DNA from: Mitsuaria chitosanitabida ATCC BAA-476 = NBRC 102408
GTDB taxonomy: Bacteria; Pseudomonadota; Gammaproteobacteria; Burkholderiales; Burkholderiaceae_C
Assembly: GCF_001598255.1 (NCBI RefSeq)
Contig: NZ_BCYP01000037.1
Coordinates: 1-48,706, forward strand
Direction: 5' to 3'
DNA: 48,706 bases
A model generated the notes under the pieces. The model did no database searches, was not told the DNA's origin, and worked only from the letters and a program-made list of their open reading frames with translations. A program made the position numbers and the translations under genes. Shown here in pieces: positions 1-7,761 of the stretch (positions are counted from its first letter, which is position 1; each line of letters starts with the position of its first letter).

Positions 1-38
1 GTGGGAGAGGGCGGGGGGTGAGGGCCGTGGCACCCCGG
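1..38. repeat. Partial REP-like palindrome arm
   Basis: The first bases carry GGGAGAGGG followed by GGTGAGGG, which is the right half of the palindromic repeat found complete elsewhere in this window (for example 2776-2814 and 5963-6090). It lies just beyond the recJ stop codon. The left half would be outside the window. Confidence 0.5.
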
Positions 39-42
39 AGCC

Positions 43-1794
43 TCAATCCGCCATCGCCTCCACCACCATCTGCACGCGCTGCTGGCCCTGGTACTCGTCC
101 AGGCTGAGGCGATAGGCGAGGGTGACCTGCTCGGGCAGCTGTTCGGTCCGGCCGAACCAGATCGCGTCGCGCAGCATCGCGCCCTGGCGCAGGCGCAGCT
201 TCAGATGGCGCTCGCCGACCAGTCGCTGATGCACCACCTGCACGCGGTCGCAGAACAGGGGCGCCTCGAAGGACTGGCCCCAGACCTGCGATTCCAGCTC
301 CTGGACCGTTTCGGCGCAGAAGGCCTCGGGCGGCAACGGGCCGTCGGTGCGCAGCGTGCGGGTGAGGGCGGCCTCGTCCAGCCACTCGCGCGCGACCGCC
401 TCGAAGGCTGCGGCGAACTGCTCGACGCCGCCCGGCGCCAGCGTGCATCCGGCCGCCATCGCATGCCCGCCGAACTTGCGCAGCAGGTCCGGATGGCGCT
501 TGGAGATCAGGTCCAGCGCATCCCGCAGATGGAATCCGGCGATCGACCGCCCCGAGCCCTTGAGCTGCCCGTCCGCGCCCTCGGCGAAGACGAACACCGG
601 CCGATGCAGCCGGTCCTTGATGCGTGAGGCGACGATCCCGACCACGCCCTCGTGGAAGTCGGCGTCGAAGATCGCCAACGCCGGCGGCGGCTCGCCGTTC
701 AGACGCGGATCGGCCATCAGGCGTTCGAGCAGGGCCAGCGCCTGCTCCTGCATGCCGGCCTCGATCTCTCGGCGCTCCCGATTGATCCGGTCCAGTTCGC
801 GACCGAGTTCCAGCGCCTGCGCCTCGTCCTCGGTCGTCAGGCAGGTGATGCCCAGCGTCATGTCGTCCAGGCGCCCGGCCGCGTTGATCCGCGGCCCCAG
901 CGCGAAGCCCAGGTCGAAGCTGTTGGCCCGCGACGCGTCGCGACCCGCCGCGGTGAACAGCGCCTGCACGCCCGGTTGCATCCGTCCCGCGCGCATGCGG
1001 CGCACCCCCTGCGCGACCAGCCGGCGGTTGTTGGCGTCCAGCTTCACCACGTCCGCCACGGTGCCCAGCGCGACCAGGTCCAGCAGCGTCGCCAGGTTCG
1101 GCGGCGCCGCTTCCCCGAACGCGCCGCGGCGGCGCAGTTCCCCGCGCAGCACCGTCAGCACGTAGAACGCCACGCCCACGCCCGCGAGGCTCTTGCTCGG
1201 GAAGGGGCAGCCGGGCTGATTCGGATTCACCAGCGCGTCGGCGTCCGGGATGGTGGCCTCGCCGTCGGCGGTGACGGCGGGCAGGTGGTGGTCGGTCACC
1301 AGCACCTTCACGCCCAGCGCGCGCGCGAAGGCCACGCCCGCGTGGCTCGCGATGCCGTTGTCGACGGTGACCAGCAGCTTGGGCTCGTGCTTGATCGCGA
1401 GCTCCACGATGGTCGGCGTCAGGCCGTAGCCGTGCACCGCGCGGTCGGGGACGACGTAGCTGACGGTGCCGGGCTTGGCGCCCAGCAGCGCCAGGCCGCG
1501 CAGCATCACCGCGCAGGCGGTGGCGCCGTCGCAGTCGTAGTCGGCCACGATGCAGATGCGCTCGCCGGCGCCGATGGCGTCGGCCAGCAGCTCGCCGGCG
1601 CGGGCGATGCCCAGCAGGCCCAGCGGACCTTCCGGCGGCAGCAGGTGCTTCAGATCGGGATCGAGCTCGTCGCCGCTGGTCACGCCGCGAGCGGCGAACA
1701 GACGCGACAGCAGCGGCGAGAAGCCGGCCTGCTGCAGCGCGAAGGCGGGATCCGGCGGGACGTCGCGGACGAGGATGCGGGGGGCGGTGCTCAC
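43..1794 (-). CDS. recJ: Single-stranded-DNA-specific exonuclease RecJ
   Basis: Degrades single-stranded DNA 5' to 3' in the cytoplasm during recombinational, base-excision and mismatch repair. The 583-residue length matches the family (E. coli about 577). Visible DHH-superfamily motifs are DYDCDG at residues 85-90, VTVDNGI near 143, DHH at 168-170, the DHHA1-type GPRINAAGR segment and a late KFGGHAMAAG motif. The start is GTG at 1794, and the GTGA sequence overlaps the stop of the upstream RpfE-like gene by four bases. The two are therefore very probably one transcript with coupled translation. No key motif looks damaged. Confidence 0.96.
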   Translation of the reverse strand: MSTAPRILVRDVPPDPAFALQQAGFSPLLSRLFAARGVTSGDELDPDLKHLLPPEGPLGLLGIARAGELLADAIGAGERICIVADYDCDGATACAVMLRGLALLGAKPGTVSYVVPDRAVHGYGLTPTIVELAIKHEPKLLVTVDNGIASHAGVAFARALGVKVLVTDHHLPAVTADGEATIPDADALVNPNQPGCPFPSKSLAGVGVAFYVLTVLRGELRRRGAFGEAAPPNLATLLDLVALGTVADVVKLDANNRRLVAQGVRRMRAGRMQPGVQALFTAAGRDASRANSFDLGFALGPRINAAGRLDDMTLGITCLTTEDEAQALELGRELDRINRERREIEAGMQEQALALLERLMADPRLNGEPPPALAIFDADFHEGVVGIVASRIKDRLHRPVFVFAEGADGQLKGSGRSIAGFHLRDALDLISKRHPDLLRKFGGHAMAAGCTLAPGGVEQFAAAFEAVAREWLDEAALTRTLRTDGPLPPEAFCAETVQELESQVWGQSFEAPLFCDRVQVVHQRLVGERHLKLRLRQGAMLRDAIWFGRTEQLPEQVTLAYRLSLDEYQGQQRVQMVVEAMAD

Positions 1795-2738
1795 AGGACC
1801 TCCAGGGCGGCGGGGACCGAGGCGGTCGGGGGAGAGACGCGTTCCTTCAGGCGCTGCCAGGCGCCGGCCGGGCGACGCGCCCAGCTGCGGGCGAGGCGCT
1901 CGCCGCTGAGGGTCAGCGTGACGGGGCGGCCCTCCTGGACCGCGCGCAGCGCGAGCGCCACCGGGCCCTGGTCCAGCGCCTTCCAGGCCTCGCTCCAGCG
2001 GTACAGGTCACCGGTCATCTGCGCGTCGCGCAGACGGTCGTCGACGATCAGGTCGGCGGGCAGATCACCGCCGCGATCCCGGCCGCAGCCGCTGATCCAC
2101 GCCGCGTTCAGCGGGCGCAGGCGGCGTGCCTCGCGGGCCTGGTTGAGCGGATGCTCGTGCAGGACCATCTGCATCTCGTGCAGCAGGGTGCGCAGGCGGC
2201 GGGCGCGCGGCATCCAGGTCTCGATGCCGCGGTGGAGGATGCGATCGGGGCTGGCGGCCTTGAGACCGTCGAGGTCGTCATGCGCGATCGCCCATTCGTT
2301 CGTCGACAGCCAGGCGGTGCGCCAGCCTTCGGCGCCGGGAAACACCGTCTGCGCGAGCATGTCGAGGAAGGCGCGGGATTCGGCGTCCTCCAGGTCCAGC
2401 GTGGACGGGTCCATCGCGGTCACGCCCTCCGTGCCGATGGCGAAGTGGACGGGCGTCAGCAGGGCCCAGGCGGCGTCGCCGGGCGGCTGGCCGGCGGCGC
2501 GCAGGCGCCAGGCGGCCAGGGGCGGGTGGTCATCGGAAACGCCACGCAGGCGCGCCAGGAAGAGCTCGTGGGGCGGGCAGGGCGCGTGCTCGTCGCCATC
2601 GCCCGCGTGGCCGCCGACGTCGGCGCCGGTCGGGGTCAGCAGCCCCAGCAGGCGGCCGAGGGCGGGCAGTTCCAGCTCGCGCAGGGCCGCCTCGAAATGG
2701 GGGTCCAGCGAGCCGGCGTGGGGAATCATCAGGTGCAT
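1791..2738 (-). CDS. RpfE-like protein upstream of recJ
   Basis: A 315-residue protein of the family annotated as regulatory protein RpfE or phosphoglycerate-mutase-like in Beta- and Gammaproteobacteria. I recognise it by the opening MHLMIPHAG, the acidic LxLPALxxLL segment and the gene order next to recJ, which is also seen in the Xanthomonas rpf region. Its biochemical function is unknown to me, and I see no membrane segment or signal peptide. The start at 2738 is chosen because MHLMIPHAG is the usual family N-terminus; 15 further upstream codons are open. It overlaps recJ by four bases. A REP-like palindrome sits just upstream at 2776-2814. Confidence 0.75.
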   Translation of the reverse strand: MHLMIPHAGSLDPHFEAALRELELPALGRLLGLLTPTGADVGGHAGDGDEHAPCPPHELFLARLRGVSDDHPPLAAWRLRAAGQPPGDAAWALLTPVHFAIGTEGVTAMDPSTLDLEDAESRAFLDMLAQTVFPGAEGWRTAWLSTNEWAIAHDDLDGLKAASPDRILHRGIETWMPRARRLRTLLHEMQMVLHEHPLNQAREARRLRPLNAAWISGCGRDRGGDLPADLIVDDRLRDAQMTGDLYRWSEAWKALDQGPVALALRAVQEGRPVTLTLSGERLARSWARRPAGAWQRLKERVSPPTASVPAALEVL

Positions 2739-2775
2739 GGGCGGGATTATCGACGGGGGCTCGTGGTGGGCGTCG

Positions 2776-2814
2776 ACCCTCACCCCAGCCCTCTCCCGCG
2801 CAGCGGGAGAGGGG
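2776..2814. repeat. REP-like palindrome, copy A
   Basis: An ACCCTCACCCC lead-in is followed by the arms CCCTCTCCCGC and GCGGGAGAGGG around a three-base loop. It is located between the divergent starts of the RpfE-like gene and the PlcP-like gene. The same sequence recurs at 5988-6011, 6042-6065, 8715-8754 and 22219-22255. Confidence 0.8.
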
Positions 2815-2829
2815 GCGAAGTCTCGGGGC

Positions 2830-2847
2830 TGGTCATCAAGCTTTCAT
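2830..2847 (+). promoter_or_regulatory. Candidate PHO box before the PlcP-like gene
   Basis: Two half-sites, TGGTCAT (2830-2836) and CTTTCAT (2841-2847), repeat with an 11-base period. They match the PhoB half-site CTGTCAT at 5 of 7 and 6 of 7 positions. The box ends 24 bases before the ATG. A -10 at the expected distance (about 2858) is poor, so the assignment rests on the repeat and on the agreement with ppk and phoX. Confidence 0.5.
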
Positions 2848-2871
2848 CCGCGGCGCGCAACCTGTGGGGCC

Positions 2872-3738
2872 ATGTTGACCGACACCCTCATGGCCGCCGC
2901 CATCTCCAACGATCCGCCTGTGGCCGAGGCGGAAGACGGCGGCTCGCTGCGCGTGCGGACGGTGTGGATCTCCGATCTGCACCTGGGCACGCCCGGCTGC
3001 CAGGCCAAGGCGCTGCTGGAGTTCCTCCGCGAGGTGGAGTGCGAGCAGCTCTTCCTGGTCGGGGACATCGTCGACGGCTGGCAGCTGCGCCGCAGCTGGT
3101 ACTGGCCGCAAGCCCACAACGACGTCGTGCAGAAGCTGCTGCGCAAGGCGCGCAAGGGCTGCCGCGTCATCTACGTGCCCGGCAACCACGACGAATTCGC
3201 GCGCAAGTACCTGCAGCACAGCTTCGGCGGCATCGAGGTCGCGCACGAGTGGATCCACGAGACCGCCGACGGCCGCAAGCTCTGGGTCACCCATGGCGAC
3301 CTCTTCGACGGCGTGATCCAGCACGCCAAGTGGCTGGCCTACCTGGGCGACAGCGCCTATGAGTTCACGCTCAAGCTGAACCGCCATCTCAACTCCCTGC
3401 GCGCGCGCCTGGGCCTGCCGTACTGGAGCCTGAGCAAGTACCTCAAGCTCAAGGTCAAGCGGGCGGTGTCCTTCATCGGCGAGTTCGAGGAAGCGCTGGC
3501 CCGCGAGGCCCGCAAGCGCGGCGTGCAGGGCGTGGTCTGCGGCCACATCCACCATGCGGAGCTGCGCGACATCGACGGCATCCTCTACGCCAACGACGGC
3601 GATTGGGTGGAGAGCCTGACCGCGCTGGTCGAGCACGCCGACGGCCACCTCGAGATCCTCGACTGGGCCGAACGCCAGCGCGTCCAGGCCGCCGACGCCC
3701 AGGCCGCCGTGGCCGCGGCGATGCGCGCGCCGGCCTGA
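2872..3738 (+). CDS. Calcineurin-like metallophosphoesterase, LpxH/PlcP type
   Basis: A 288-residue two-metal phosphoesterase usually annotated as UDP-2,3-diacylglucosamine diphosphatase. The full motif set is visible: ISDLHLG, VGDIVDGW, PGNHDEF, THGD and GHIHH. The sequence resembles E. coli LpxH only in these motifs. Its WYWPQAHNDVVQKLLRKA stretch and overall length match, from memory, the PlcP group, phospholipase C enzymes that strip head groups from membrane lipids under phosphate starvation. A PHO-box-like repeat at 2830-2847 and the neighbouring ppk fit that role. The start is the ATG at 2872; an in-frame ATG at 2890 is an alternative. Family assignment is solid, but LpxH versus PlcP function is inference. 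Confidence 0.85.
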   Translation: MLTDTLMAAAISNDPPVAEAEDGGSLRVRTVWISDLHLGTPGCQAKALLEFLREVECEQLFLVGDIVDGWQLRRSWYWPQAHNDVVQKLLRKARKGCRVIYVPGNHDEFARKYLQHSFGGIEVAHEWIHETADGRKLWVTHGDLFDGVIQHAKWLAYLGDSAYEFTLKLNRHLNSLRARLGLPYWSLSKYLKLKVKRAVSFIGEFEEALAREARKRGVQGVVCGHIHHAELRDIDGILYANDGDWVESLTALVEHADGHLEILDWAERQRVQAADAQAAVAAAMRAPA

Positions 3739-3782
3739 TCCGCGCATCGATCCCGAACGCGGCGGCGGTGCCGATCCGCGGC

Positions 3783-3800
3783 CGGGCGGCCTGCCGCCCG
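3783..3800 (+). terminator. Short GC hairpin after the PlcP-like gene
   Basis: CGGGCGGC and GCCGCCCG form a perfect eight-base stem around two bases, 45 bases past the stop. There is no T-run, so it is at best a weak or Rho-assisted terminator. Confidence 0.3.
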
Positions 3801-3860
3801 ACGACCGTGAGGGCCATGGGCTGACGCGGTCCTCACGTCCTCTTGCAATGACCCGAATGG

Positions 3861-3894
3861 GGGTCATCGGCCTGTCATGACAGCTTCATAGAAT
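3861..3894 (+). promoter_or_regulatory. PHO box and -10 element of ppk
   Basis: GGGTCAT (3861-3867) and CTGTCAT (3872-3878) form an 11-base-period PhoB box. A weaker third half-site, GCTTCAT (3883-3889), continues the period. Ten bases after the second half-site lies TAGAAT (3889-3894), which is the architecture of classical PhoB-activated promoters. The +1 predicted from this -10 is base 3901, the A of the ppk ATG. Confidence 0.7.
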
Positions 3895-3900
3895 GAGTTC

Positions 3901-5961
3901 ATGACTTTGCTCGATGTCCAGCTGCTCAATCGCGAGAACGCGATCCTCGAGTTCAACCGCCGCGTCCTGGCCCAGGCCCAGCGCACCGATGTCCCCCTGC
4001 TGGAGCGTCTGCGCTACATCTGCATCGTGTCGAGCAACCTCGACGAATTCTTCGAGGTGCGCTTCGCCGACATGCTGGACGCCCAGCGCGACGGCAGCGG
4101 GCTGGTCACGCCCCGTGACGTCGAGCGCGTCGGCCGCGCGGCCCACGACCTGATCGACCTGCAGTACGGCATCTTCAACGACCAGGTGATGCCGGCGCTG
4201 AAGGAACACAACATCCAGATCCTGAACCACGCCGACCGCACCGACGAGATGCGCGCGTGGGTCGCGCGCTTCTTCGAGCGCGAGGTGCGGCCGCTGCTGG
4301 TGCCCGTGGGCCTGGACCCGGCCCACCCGTTCCCGCAGGTGGCCAACAAGTCGCTGCACTTCATCGCCCGCCTGTCCGGCAAGGACGCGCTGGGCCGCGA
4401 CAACCGCATCGCCATCGTCAAGGTGCCGCGCGTGCTGCCGCGCGTGATCAAGGTGCCGGCGCAGATCAGCGGCGGCAAGCAGAGTTTCGTGCTGCTCACC
4501 AGCGTCATCCGCGCGCATCTGGAGGAGCTCTTCCCCGGACGGCATGTGGAGGCCTTCTCGCAGTTCCGCGTCACGCGGGATTCGGACCTGGAGGTCGACG
4601 AGGAGGAGATCGCCAACCTGCGGCACGCGCTGCGCTCGGGCCTGACCACGCGCCACTTCGGCCGCGCGGTGCGCCTGGAGGTGGTGAACACCTGCCCCGA
4701 GGAGCTGTCTCGCTTCCTGCTGGAACAATTCGATCTGCCGGAGGCGGCGCTGTACCGCGTCAACGGCCCGGTGAACCTGGTGCGCCTGAACGAGCTCATC
4801 GACCAGACCGACGCCGACGACCTGCGCTTCCAGCCCTATGAGCCGAGCTGGCCCAAGGGCCGGCTGCCGCGTGGCAAGTCCATCCTGGACAAGCTGCGCA
4901 CCAAGGGCGACGTGATGCTGCATCACCCGTTCGAGAGCTTCGATCCGGTCGTGCAGATGCTGCGCGAGGCGGTCGAGGATCCGGACGTGCTGGCGATCAA
5001 GCAGACCATCTACCGGACCGGCAGCGAGTCGGTGCTGGCGGACCTGCTGATCGAGGCGGCGCGCCGCGGCAAGGAAGTGCTGGCCGTGGTGGAACTCAAG
5101 GCCCGCTTCGACGAGGAGGCCAACATCAACTGGGCCGAGCGTCTGGAGGCCGTCGGCGCGCAGGTGGTGTACGGCATCGTCGGGTTGAAGACGCATGCGA
5201 AGCTGCTGCTGGTCACGCGCCGCGAGGGCGGCAAGCTGCGCCGCTACGGGCATCTGTCGACGGGCAACTACAACCCGAAGACGGCGCGGTTCTACACCGA
5301 CCTGGGCTATCTGACCGCGGATGCGGACCTGACGGCGGACATGGATCTGGTCTTCCGCCAGCTGGCGTCCTTGTCGAAGTTCAAGGCGCCGAAGAAGCTG
5401 CTGCTCGCGCCGTTCAACCTGCACAAGACCATGTGCGAACTGCTGGTGCAGGTGGAGGAGGCCGCCAGGCGCGGCGAGCCGGCGCGGGTGGTCGTGAAGA
5501 TCAATGCGCTGACGGATGCGGAGCTGATCAACGGCCTGATCCGGGCGGGGCAGGCGGGCGCGAAGATCGATCTGATCGTGCGCGGCGCCTGCATGCTGCC
5601 GCCGGGACTGCCGGGCGTGACGGACAACATCCTGGTGCGGTCGGTCGTGGGGCGCTTCCTGGAGCACTCGCGGATCTTCTACTTCCGCTGGGGGCAGTCC
5701 GACGAGCAGGAGGCGCTGTATCTGTCGAGCGCGGACTGGATGAGCCGCAACATGCTGCGTCGCATCGAGGTCGCGTGGCCGATCAGCGATCCGAAGCTGC
5801 GCCAGCGCGTGATCGACGAGGGACTGACGCCGTACCTGCACGACACGCTGGACGCGTGGCAGCTGGGGCCGGATGGGACCTCGCAGCGGATCGGGAATGA
5901 ATCGAAGCCCGATGCGATCAGCGCGCAGCAGGCGCTGATGAGGATGTATCGGGACGAGTGA
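3901..5961 (+). CDS. ppk: Polyphosphate kinase 1
   Basis: Reversibly polymerises the gamma-phosphate of ATP into polyphosphate. The 686 residues match the usual Ppk1 length. The N-terminal helical domain opens with NRENAILEFNRRVLAQA, the region SSNLDEFFEVR follows, and the C-terminal half holds two phospholipase-D-like domains. The expected autophosphorylated histidine is His451 in GHLSTGNYNPKTARFYTD, and the second domain carries YLSSADWMSRN. No Shine-Dalgarno sequence precedes the ATG, and the -10 spacing predicts a leaderless transcript. ppx lies convergently downstream, separated by a large palindromic repeat. phoB, phoR and phoU, often near ppk, are not in this window. Confidence 0.97.
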   Translation: MTLLDVQLLNRENAILEFNRRVLAQAQRTDVPLLERLRYICIVSSNLDEFFEVRFADMLDAQRDGSGLVTPRDVERVGRAAHDLIDLQYGIFNDQVMPALKEHNIQILNHADRTDEMRAWVARFFEREVRPLLVPVGLDPAHPFPQVANKSLHFIARLSGKDALGRDNRIAIVKVPRVLPRVIKVPAQISGGKQSFVLLTSVIRAHLEELFPGRHVEAFSQFRVTRDSDLEVDEEEIANLRHALRSGLTTRHFGRAVRLEVVNTCPEELSRFLLEQFDLPEAALYRVNGPVNLVRLNELIDQTDADDLRFQPYEPSWPKGRLPRGKSILDKLRTKGDVMLHHPFESFDPVVQMLREAVEDPDVLAIKQTIYRTGSESVLADLLIEAARRGKEVLAVVELKARFDEEANINWAERLEAVGAQVVYGIVGLKTHAKLLLVTRREGGKLRRYGHLSTGNYNPKTARFYTDLGYLTADADLTADMDLVFRQLASLSKFKAPKKLLLAPFNLHKTMCELLVQVEEAARRGEPARVVVKINALTDAELINGLIRAGQAGAKIDLIVRGACMLPPGLPGVTDNILVRSVVGRFLEHSRIFYFRWGQSDEQEALYLSSADWMSRNMLRRIEVAWPISDPKLRQRVIDEGLTPYLHDTLDAWQLGPDGTSQRIGNESKPDAISAQQALMRMYRDE

Positions 5962-5962
5962 C

Positions 5963-6090
5963 GGGCGCCCGAAGACCCTCACCCCCACCCTCTCCCGCAA
6001 GCGGGAGAGGGAGTAACTCAGACCCGATGACTTCGACGGCCCCCTCTCCCGCTTGCGGGAGAGGGTTGGGGTGAGGGTCTTCGGGGGCCC
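5963..6090. repeat. BIME-like double palindrome between ppk and ppx
   Basis: Two REP-like hairpins (5988-6011 and 6042-6065) lie in opposite orientation. Together they form a 36-base inverted repeat, 5963-5998 against 6055-6090, with two mismatches. It fills nearly all of the 140 bases between the convergent stops of ppk and ppx and could terminate both transcripts, although T-runs are absent. Confidence 0.85.
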
Positions 6091-6101
6091 TCGACCAGCC
6101 C

Positions 6102-7616
6102 TCAGTCGTTGAGCGCCAGCTGGATCCGTCCCAGCTTCGACCACGCGTCGAGTTCTTCCCGCAGCAGGAAGTGGGCCCGGGGATGTCCCTCGGCCCATCC
6201 CTTGCGAAGCTCGATGGTGACCTGGTCCCCATCCCGATGGAGCTTCATCGCCGAGGCGTCCACGGCCGAGCGCGCATGGCACTTGATCGCGGCCAGGCGC
6301 AGCGCGAGAAGCTGCCACACCACCGACTCGTCCTGCAGCTGTTCCTCGAGCTTGCGGAGCCCACCGCGCTGGCCGAGCGCCAGATCCCCGAGCCGACGCA
6401 GCTGGTTCTGCGAGAACCCGGGCGCGTCGACATGCGACAGCAGATACGCGCTGTGCCGGTGGTGGTCGTGGTGCGAGACCATCATCCCGATCTCATGCAG
6501 GGCCGCGGCCCAGCCGAGTTCCCGGCGGTGCTCCTCCTCGGCCTTCGGCGAGAGCTGCGCATGCAGTCGCTGCGCGATCTGCTGGACGCGGGTGGCCTGG
6601 TCCCGGTCGACGGAGAAGCGGCGCTGGAGCTCGGTCACCGACTGCTCGCGCATGTCGCGCGCGCCGCCGAGCAGCAGGGGATCGAGACGCTCCGCGAGAT
6701 CGAAGATCACGCCCTGACGCAGCGCGCCCTTGGCCGGATAGAGCCGGTCGATGTCGAAGTGCGTGAGCAGCGTGTACAGGATGCAGAGCCCGCCGCCGAC
6801 GACCGCGCGGCGATCGTCCTTCAGGCCGGCGAGCTTGAGGGTGTCCACGCGGCCGGCATCGAGGCAATGCTCGATGCACCAGCGCAGCCCGTCCAGCGTG
6901 ATGCTGCCATCGGCGCTGACGCCGTTGGCGGCGAGGATCTGCGACACCGCGCCCACCGTGCCCGACGAGCCCAGCGCCTGGCGCCAGCGCGGCTGTGCCG
7001 TGTGACGCGCGAACTGGGTCATCGCTTCCTCGAGCTCCGCGCCCGCCGCGACCTGCGCCGCGCGGAAGGCCTCGGACGTGAAGCGGCCTTCGGGGAAGTA
7101 GCGCATCGACAGGCTCACGCTGCCGATCTGGAAGGACTCCGCCCGCAGCGGCTGCGGCCCGCGGCCCAGGATCATCTCGGTGGAGCGACCGCCGATGTCG
7201 ATCACCAGCCGCGGATCCTCCGCCGTCTGCATGCGCGCCACGCCCGCGTAGATGAGACGGGCCTCCTCGCGGCCGGAGATCACCTCGATCGGATGTCCCA
7301 GCACCTCCTGCGCGCGCGCCAGGAAGGCGTTGCGGTTGCGCGCCTCGCGCAGCGTCTGCGTCGCCACCGCGCGCACCTGCCGCGTGGGCAGGTCGGCGAG
7401 CCGGTCGGCGAAGCGCTTCAGGCATTCCAGCCCGCGCTGCGCCGCCTCCTCGGTCAGCATGCTCTGCGCATCCAGCCCCGCGCCCAATCGGACCGTTTCC
7501 TTCAGATAGTCGATGCGCCGGTATTGACCGTGCTGCAGCTGGGCGATCTCGAGTCGGAAACTGTTGGAGCCCATGTCGATGGCGGCCAGGATCATGGGGG
7601 CGTGCGCTTGATTCAT
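6102..7616 (-). CDS. ppx: Exopolyphosphatase / pppGpp phosphohydrolase
   Basis: Releases orthophosphate from polyphosphate ends, counteracting Ppk. The 504-residue protein of the Ppx/GppA family shows the ASKHA fold motifs IDMGSNSFRLE near the N-terminus and VIDIGGRSTEMI near residue 140. A C-terminal HD-like helical region contains LHEIGMMVSHHDHHRHS. The start at 7616 (MNQAHAPM) is chosen; MILAAID at 7595 is possible. Convergent with ppk and divergent from the dienelactone hydrolase gene. A PHO-box-like repeat lies 48-65 bases upstream but is oriented towards the other gene. Ppx and GppA cannot be separated from sequence alone; partnership with ppk favours Ppx. Confidence 0.93.
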   Translation of the reverse strand: MNQAHAPMILAAIDMGSNSFRLEIAQLQHGQYRRIDYLKETVRLGAGLDAQSMLTEEAAQRGLECLKRFADRLADLPTRQVRAVATQTLREARNRNAFLARAQEVLGHPIEVISGREEARLIYAGVARMQTAEDPRLVIDIGGRSTEMILGRGPQPLRAESFQIGSVSLSMRYFPEGRFTSEAFRAAQVAAGAELEEAMTQFARHTAQPRWRQALGSSGTVGAVSQILAANGVSADGSITLDGLRWCIEHCLDAGRVDTLKLAGLKDDRRAVVGGGLCILYTLLTHFDIDRLYPAKGALRQGVIFDLAERLDPLLLGGARDMREQSVTELQRRFSVDRDQATRVQQIAQRLHAQLSPKAEEEHRRELGWAAALHEIGMMVSHHDHHRHSAYLLSHVDAPGFSQNQLRRLGDLALGQRGGLRKLEEQLQDESVVWQLLALRLAAIKCHARSAVDASAMKLHRDGDQVTIELRKGWAEGHPRAHFLLREELDAWSKLGRIQLALND

Positions 7617-7663
7617 GGGGGCCGATTGTCGGTGCGTTTGAGCCTGCCCCGAGCCTCGAAAGG

Positions 7664-7681
7664 GTGTCATCTTGCTGTCAT
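7664..7681 (+). promoter_or_regulatory. PHO-box-like repeat between ppx and the hydrolase gene
   Basis: GTGTCAT (7664-7670) and CTGTCAT (7675-7681) lie 11 bases apart and match the PhoB half-site at 6 and 7 of 7 positions. The orientation points to the plus-strand hydrolase gene, but no -10 follows at 10 bases. The nearest is TAGAAT at 7716. It could act on ppx in reverse orientation or on neither gene. Confidence 0.5.
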
Positions 7682-7715
7682 CCTGAGCGCGCGGGCGCCC
7701 CGCGAGGCCTGACCC

Positions 7716-7721
7716 TAGAAT
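7716..7721 (+). promoter_or_regulatory. -10 element of the dienelactone hydrolase gene
   Basis: TAGAAT (5 of 6 to consensus) lies 41 bases before the ATG at 7762. It is the same hexamer seen before ppk, uvrD and tctB. A good -35 is not visible. Confidence 0.4.
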
Positions 7722-7761
7722 CGTCCGCGCCCGATCCGGAACCCACCCACAGGAGCCGCAG

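Noticed and set aside
652-2871. A plus-strand open frame running through recJ and the RpfE-like gene in front of the metallophosphoesterase
   Set aside because: It is the long upstream extension of the real gene, lies antisense to two well-recognised genes and has low-complexity Arg/Ala-rich composition typical of GC-rich shadow frames.
2872-3738. Confident assignment as lipid A enzyme LpxH
   Set aside because: Similarity to E. coli LpxH is limited to metal-binding motifs, and the regulatory context points to PlcP. The symbol was left blank.
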